Shown here one piece after another: positions 59,287-64,000 of a DNA stretch of 64,000 nucleotides. Below the pieces are notes generated by a model that saw only the letters and a program-made list of their open reading frames with translations, ran no database searches and was not told the origin of the DNA. The translations under genes and the position numbers were made by a program. The stretch's first letter is position 1, and each line of letters starts with the position of its first letter. This DNA comes from Parapedobacter pyrenivorans (lineage in GTDB: Bacteria; Bacteroidota; Bacteroidia; Sphingobacteriales; Sphingobacteriaceae): NCBI RefSeq assembly GCF_014636865.1, contig NZ_BMER01000002.1, forward strand, positions 62,001 to 126,000. Direction: 5' to 3'.

Positions 59287-62200
59287 ATGATCAGTAAAGA
59301 AACAATCACCTATTATTATTTTACAATAGTACTACTGGTAGTCGTTGCCAGTTGTTCAACGCCACTTCCGGAAGAGGTGTCGACAGCCTACGACACATTG
59401 CCCGACAAACTGGACTACAATGTGCATGTCAAGCCTATCTTATCCGATAAGTGCTTTTCCTGTCACGGTCCCGATATGGCTACCCAAGAGGCAGGGCTTC
59501 GGTTAGACGTGGCTGATGCAGCCTATGCGCCGCTTCCCGAAACACCAGGCAAAGTAGCCATCAAACCCGGAGACCTCCATGCAAGCGAGTTGTTTCACCG
59601 CATTCTGGCAAACGACCCTACTTACATGATGCCACCGCCCCAATCACACCTTACCCTCAGCCCTGAAGAAAAGGCTACGCTGATCAAATGGATTAAAGAT
59701 GGGGCTAAATACAAGCCCCACTGGGCATTTGAGAAACCTCAAAAGGCTACCCCACCCAACGTACGCAAAAAGGGGTGGAATGTCTATAATGAGATCGATC
59801 AATTTATCCTCAATCGGCTGGTACAAGAGGATTTGCAGCCCTCCGGCGGAGCTGATAAAGACGTATTGTTACGTCGACTCAGTCTCGATCTTACGGGCTT
59901 ACCACCTACGCTTAAAGAAATCGAAACGTTTCTAAACGATCAGTCAACAGATGCCTACGAAAAGCAGGTAGACCGGCTATTACGATCTTCGCATTATGGA
60001 GAGCGGATGGCTATGGACTGGCTGGATGTTGCGCGCTTTGCAGATTCACATGGCTATACGGTTGACCGCATCCGCGATATGTCGCCTTACCGCGATTGGG
60101 TAATCAAGGCCTTTAACCAAAACCTACCCTATGATCAGTTTGTACACTGGCAGCTAGCTGGCGATATGATGCCCAACGCGACCAACGACATGATCATCGC
60201 TACCGCATTTAATCGCAATCACCAGCAAAACATGGAAGGCGGTATTATCGAAGAAGAGTTCAAGGCAGAATACGTCATGGACCGCACCAATACCTTAGGC
60301 GATGCATTCCTTGGCATAACCATCAGTTGCGCACGCTGCCACGACCACAAATTCGATCCTGTTACCCAAAAAAATTATTTCGAACTCTACAGCTTCTTCA
60401 ATAACATCCCCGAGGCCGGGCAAATCGCTTGGGATGACACACCTCCCGCACCTACCTTATTATTGCCTACCAAAGAACAGGAAGCAATACTGCACTCCAT
60501 CGAAAAGCAGATTGCACAATCCGAAAAGAAGGTAAAGCAGGTGATTGCACATGCCGATACCGCCTTCGAACACTGGTTGGCTTCCGGCAAGTACAAAAAG
60601 CTGAAAGAAGAAGTCATACCCAAAGAAGGCCTCCAGGCGCACTATACATTCGATCAGAAAAGCCTCGGCGGTGGCGTGTTGAAGGTAGAAGCCGGTGATG
60701 TAAAAGAACCGCCGGTATTTGTACAACATGGCGAGGGACATGCACTGTCTTTTGATGGGGATGCCTGGCTGGATTTCCACCAGGTCGGTGTCTTCCGCAG
60801 ATCGCAGCCGTTTAGTGTGGGGATAGCGGTGTACATCCCCTCCGGGATGCAAGAAGGTGTCATTCTGCATAAGGGCTACGGAGAGCGGCACTTTAATTTC
60901 AAGGGGTATCATTTGTACCTCAAAAATGGCAAAATCGAAATGAACATGGCCCACGCCGCCCCCGGTAATGCAATCATCAAAATCAGCCGCGATACCATCC
61001 CACGCAACCAATGGGTACAAATGACCATGACGTATGATGGCTCCTCGAGTGCTGCAGGTTTCCATTTTTTCCTCAATGGCGAGGCAGCTGAAATGGATAC
61101 ACGCATAGACAACCTGTATAAAGACATCATCTTCACTGGGGGTCACCCACAACATGGGTTGCAGATCGGTGGATGGGCCAGAGGGCTCGGCTTTAAAGGG
61201 GGGCAAGCTGATAACATTATCGTATACGACCGTGCATTAACTCCGTATGAAGTGCGCATACTGGCCGGAAAAGCAGCGTGGAAAACCATTGCAACGAAAG
61301 ACCAGCGCAGTCTTACGAAGGCAGACGTAAGCGCGCTCCAAGCTTATTACCTCTCCACTACAGATCCCAATGTACGGGCAGCCAACGAACAACTTGTACA
61401 TTGGCGCACTGAAGCGGCAGCAGCTACGGAAGCCGTGCAAGAATTAATGGTTATGAAGGAAATGGAGACACCCCAGCAGGCCTATTTGCTAGACCGTGGC
61501 GTGTATGATGCGCCTACAGAAAAGGTATATCCCAATACGCCCGCTGCCATTCTGCCCCTTCCGGAAGACCTTCCCAAAAACCGCTATGGCCTGGCCCAAT
61601 GGCTTACTCACAAAGACAATCCCCTCACGGCAAGGGTAGCGGTAAACCGGATGTGGCAAAACGTGTTTGGCATCGGCCTGGTAAAGACGTCTGCCGATTT
61701 TGGCAATCAGGGTGAAATGCCGAGCCATCCGGAATTGCTAGACTGGCTATCGGTAACCTTCCAGGAATCGGGCTGGGATGTCAAAAAATTAATGAAAATG
61801 ATGGTCATGTCGGCTACCTACCGGCAACAGTCCAATACCTCGCCTGCGCTTCGGGAACGTGATCCGGAAAACCGCTTACTAGCACGCGGCCCATCCTACC
61901 GGTTACCGGCCGAAATGATACGGGATAACGCCCTATTGGCCAGCGGCCTGCTCAACAACCGCATCGGCGGCAAAAGTATAAAGCCGTATCAGCCGCCAGG
62001 TCTTTGGGAAATCAACAACACCTCCTATCAGCCCGATACGGGAGATGCCATCTATCGGCGTAGCCTATATGTCATCATCAAACGTTCTGTTCCGCATCCC
62101 ACATTGAGCACCTTTGACGCAACTTCCCGGAGCTACTGTGTCATCCTTCGGCAGAAAACAAATACACCGCTTCAGGCCCTGGTTACACTTAATGACCCCG

Positions 62201-62505
62201 CATTTGTAGAAGCCTCCCGCGCCATGGGCGAACAAATGACCAAAATTGGTGACACCAAACAAGCCATCACACAAGCCTATAGGCGCCTCACCAGCAGATA
62301 CCCTGGTCATAAAGAACTCGCTTTATTGATAGAACTACAAGCAAGCGAACGTAAGAAGTTTGAGGCCGATCCGAGTAAATCGCGCGGCTGGTTGACCATG
62401 GGTCAATACCGGCCCGCCGAGGGGCTAGACACCTCGCTCCTCGCAGCAAATACGGTAGTGGCCAGTACCATTTTAAATTCGGATGCAGCATTGACCAGAC
62501 GATAA
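59287..62505 (+). CDS. PSCyt1-DUF1549-LamG-DUF1553 lipoprotein
   Basis: A 1072-residue lipoprotein: signal with lipobox VVASC (Cys23); a planctomycete-type cytochrome c (PSCyt1) with heme site C56-F-S-C59-H60; DUF1549 (about 130-340, LLRRLSLDLTGLPPTLKE, RMAMDWLDVARFADSHGY, CARCHDHKFDPV); a LamG/concanavalin-like domain (about 440-640, LSFDGDAWLDFHQVG, GYGERHFNFKGYHLYL); and DUF1553 (about 740-1010, RYGLAQWLTHKDNPLTARVAVNRMWQ). This family is abundant in Planctomycetes and occurs in Bacteroidota in glycan or sulfated-polysaccharide loci, always with a DUF1501 partner as here (24 bases downstream). Biochemical function is unknown. Confidence 0.9.
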   Translation: MISKETITYYYFTIVLLVVVASCSTPLPEEVSTAYDTLPDKLDYNVHVKPILSDKCFSCHGPDMATQEAGLRLDVADAAYAPLPETPGKVAIKPGDLHASELFHRILANDPTYMMPPPQSHLTLSPEEKATLIKWIKDGAKYKPHWAFEKPQKATPPNVRKKGWNVYNEIDQFILNRLVQEDLQPSGGADKDVLLRRLSLDLTGLPPTLKEIETFLNDQSTDAYEKQVDRLLRSSHYGERMAMDWLDVARFADSHGYTVDRIRDMSPYRDWVIKAFNQNLPYDQFVHWQLAGDMMPNATNDMIIATAFNRNHQQNMEGGIIEEEFKAEYVMDRTNTLGDAFLGITISCARCHDHKFDPVTQKNYFELYSFFNNIPEAGQIAWDDTPPAPTLLLPTKEQEAILHSIEKQIAQSEKKVKQVIAHADTAFEHWLASGKYKKLKEEVIPKEGLQAHYTFDQKSLGGGVLKVEAGDVKEPPVFVQHGEGHALSFDGDAWLDFHQVGVFRRSQPFSVGIAVYIPSGMQEGVILHKGYGERHFNFKGYHLYLKNGKIEMNMAHAAPGNAIIKISRDTIPRNQWVQMTMTYDGSSSAAGFHFFLNGEAAEMDTRIDNLYKDIIFTGGHPQHGLQIGGWARGLGFKGGQADNIIVYDRALTPYEVRILAGKAAWKTIATKDQRSLTKADVSALQAYYLSTTDPNVRAANEQLVHWRTEAAAATEAVQELMVMKEMETPQQAYLLDRGVYDAPTEKVYPNTPAAILPLPEDLPKNRYGLAQWLTHKDNPLTARVAVNRMWQNVFGIGLVKTSADFGNQGEMPSHPELLDWLSVTFQESGWDVKKLMKMMVMSATYRQQSNTSPALRERDPENRLLARGPSYRLPAEMIRDNALLASGLLNNRIGGKSIKPYQPPGLWEINNTSYQPDTGDAIYRRSLYVIIKRSVPHPTLSTFDATSRSYCVILRQKTNTPLQALVTLNDPAFVEASRAMGEQMTKIGDTKQAITQAYRRLTSRYPGHKELALLIELQASERKKFEADPSKSRGWLTMGQYRPAEGLDTSLLAANTVVASTILNSDAALTRR

Positions 62506-62529
62506 ATACCGCATAAAACAGTTGAGATT

Positions 62530-64000
62530 ATGTCACACCACCACGACGATCAAAATAATTTCCGCTTGCACACGCCAGCGTTTGATAAGCTGAATAAGCA
62601 GCTGGACCGGCGTAATTTCCTAACGAAAACGTCCCTTGGGATCGGGGCGCTGGCGCTGGGATCCTTAATTGGAAAGAGCTGGGCCTCCGGCACTGGAGCA
62701 GCACCTGCTGCTGCTTCAAACACTGCCATGGATGAGGTCATCAACGCTTTACCGCATTTTGCACCAAAGGCAAAGCGGATCATCTACCTGTTTATGAGCG
62801 GTGGGCCTTCCCAGATCGAAACATTTGATTACAAGCCGGCACTCGTCGATCTATACGGCCAAGACCTTCCCGCATCCGTTCGCCAGGGACAGCGCCTTAC
62901 CGCCATGAGCGCAAACCAGAGCAAATTCCCAATGGTTCCGTCGCTCTACAAATTCAACCAGCACGGCAAGAATGGCACGTGGGTCAGCGAGCTGCTTCCC
63001 CATACGGCCAAGGTGGTCGATGACCTTTGTGTCATTAAATCATTGCATACCGAGCACATCAACCACGATCCTGCCATTACGTTTTTCCAAACCGGAAATC
63101 AGCTTCCGGGAAGACCGTCGATCGGCTCCTGGCTTAGTTATGGATTAGGTACCGATAACCAAAACCTGCCCGCATTCATCGTGCTGGTGTCCAAAAATGC
63201 ACCAAAAGACCAGCCCTTGTACACCCGATTGTGGGGCAATGGTTTTCTTCCATCTGAGTATCAAGGTGTCGAATTCAGAGCAGGCAAAGACCCCGTTCTT
63301 TACCTCAATAACCCCGAAGGTTACGATGGATCGGATCGGCATGAAATGCTCAACTACCTCAACCGCCTCAATAAGCTACAAAACAGTGCCTATGGCGACC
63401 CAGAAGTAGACGCACGGATTGCCCAATACGAAATGGCCTACCGTATGCAGACCTCCGTGCCGGATGTAATGAGTGTGACTGATGAACCCAACGAGGTGTT
63501 TGAGCTTTACGGTCCCGAAAGCCGCGACGCTGGCACCTATGCTGCCAATTGCCTCCTAGCGCGGAAGCTATTGGAGAAAGATGTGAAGTTTGTTCAGCTG
63601 TATCATCAGGGGTGGGATCATCATGGCGGGCTCCCCGCCGGCATCGAAAATCAATGCCGGCAAACCGATCAGCCTACCGCTGCGCTGATTACCGACCTCA
63701 AACGACGGGGATTGCTTGAAGACACCCTGGTCATCTGGGGCGGCGAATTTGGCCGTACCGTATATTCACAGGGGCAACTCGCCCCGACTAATTATGGGCG
63801 CGACCACCATCCACGATGCTTTACCATGTGGATGGCTGGAGCGGGTGTCAAAGCAGGCATTTCCTATGGAGAGACAGACGATTTCAGTTACAACATTGTC
63901 AAAGATGCCGTACACGTACACGATTTTCAAGCGACATTGCTACACCTAATGGGCGTGGATCACGAGCGGCTCACCTACAAATTCCAGGGACGAAGGTTTA
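62530..64000 (+). CDS. Tat-exported DUF1501 protein (3' end missing)
   Basis: An open frame of 490 codons from ATG 62530 to the window edge. It starts with a basic region and a twin-arginine signal (LDRRNFLTKTSLGIGALALG), followed by DUF1501: RIIYLFMSGGPSQIETFDYKP, HINHDPAITFFQTGNQLPGRPSIGSWLSYGLG, QLYHQGWDHHGG, and VIWGGEFGRTVYSQG. The Ser-Gly-Gly near residue 95 and His/Asp residues resemble alkaline-phosphatase/sulfatase-like folds. Partner of the upstream DUF1553 lipoprotein; the pair is probably co-exported and works on the same unknown substrate. Few residues should be missing, since DUF1501 proteins end soon after HERLTYKFQGRRF. Confidence 0.9.
   Translation, partial: MSHHHDDQNNFRLHTPAFDKLNKQLDRRNFLTKTSLGIGALALGSLIGKSWASGTGAAPAAASNTAMDEVINALPHFAPKAKRIIYLFMSGGPSQIETFDYKPALVDLYGQDLPASVRQGQRLTAMSANQSKFPMVPSLYKFNQHGKNGTWVSELLPHTAKVVDDLCVIKSLHTEHINHDPAITFFQTGNQLPGRPSIGSWLSYGLGTDNQNLPAFIVLVSKNAPKDQPLYTRLWGNGFLPSEYQGVEFRAGKDPVLYLNNPEGYDGSDRHEMLNYLNRLNKLQNSAYGDPEVDARIAQYEMAYRMQTSVPDVMSVTDEPNEVFELYGPESRDAGTYAANCLLARKLLEKDVKFVQLYHQGWDHHGGLPAGIENQCRQTDQPTAALITDLKRRGLLEDTLVIWGGEFGRTVYSQGQLAPTNYGRDHHPRCFTMWMAGAGVKAGISYGETDDFSYNIVKDAVHVHDFQATLLHLMGVDHERLTYKFQGRRF

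Overview
The window is chromosomal DNA of a Bacteroidota bacterium. The Sphingobacteriaceae are the best guess, and the fairly balanced base composition would suit something like Parapedobacter; this is inferred from gene content, not from a marker-gene comparison. Supporting signs are the SusC/SusD pair beside a hybrid two-component regulator, CarboxypepD_reg-type TonB receptors, tRNA genes without an encoded CCA, weak Shine-Dalgarno signals, and repeated promoter -7 elements of the form TAnnTTTG upstream of several genes. No insertion sequence, prophage, CRISPR array or ribosomal RNA operon is visible.

Layout. 1-2.1 kb: leftward block tRNA-Met, rpsU, xerC, hpf, then the start of a helix-hairpin-helix protein. 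2.2-5.9 kb: a HAD phosphatase, YqgE/AlgH, and a fused HAD phosphatase + GT20 enzyme that is probably a bifunctional glucosylglycerol-phosphate synthase/phosphatase for compatible-solute synthesis. 6-11.6 kb (leftward): tRNA-His, htpG, a DUF4468-like secreted protein, an outer-membrane beta-barrel and amtB. 12-17 kb: patatin, methylglyoxal synthase and pantothenate kinase (rightward) facing thyA-folA-mscS (leftward). 17-23.3 kb: a leftward tetR-tolC-acrA-acrB type efflux operon. 23.5-27.2 kb: a NrtR-like regulator divergent from a glycolytic operon pfkA / BadF-like kinase homologue / gap. 27.3-31.1 kb: mnmA, tRNA-Phe, and two Tat-exported sugar enzymes.

31.4-37.6 kb: a five-gene iron/siderophore-type uptake operon (TonB receptor, DUF4374 lipoprotein, two small membrane proteins, PepSY membrane protein) behind a promoter whose start site is covered by a 25-base near-perfect palindrome, probably a Fur-type operator. 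37.6-41.2 kb: RidA, a second MscS channel and a TPR histidine kinase. 41.2-52.8 kb: a polysaccharide utilisation locus (hybrid two-component regulator, SusC, SusD, GH2 glycosidase). 53-59 kb: MATE exporter, metallophosphoesterase, a broken DUF4440/SnoaL-like gene, a GH76 lipoprotein, and a divergent methyltransferase/LysR pair. 59.3 kb to the end: a planctomycete-style pair, a PSCyt1-DUF1549-LamG-DUF1553 lipoprotein and a Tat-exported DUF1501 protein that runs off the edge.

The most interesting locus is 23.5-27.2 kb. The regulator has a Nudix domain whose catalytic glutamates are replaced, it faces a perfect palindrome in front of pfkA, and the gene between pfkA and gap is a BadF/N-acetylglucosamine-kinase homologue whose first phosphate-binding loop has lost its key residues. 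This suggests a glycolytic control module built from two enzyme folds turned into sensors. Other points of note are the hairpin touching the xerC start codon, the 20-base duplication that places a 7-codon upstream ORF on mnmA, and the orphan leftward terminator inside the TonB-operon leader.
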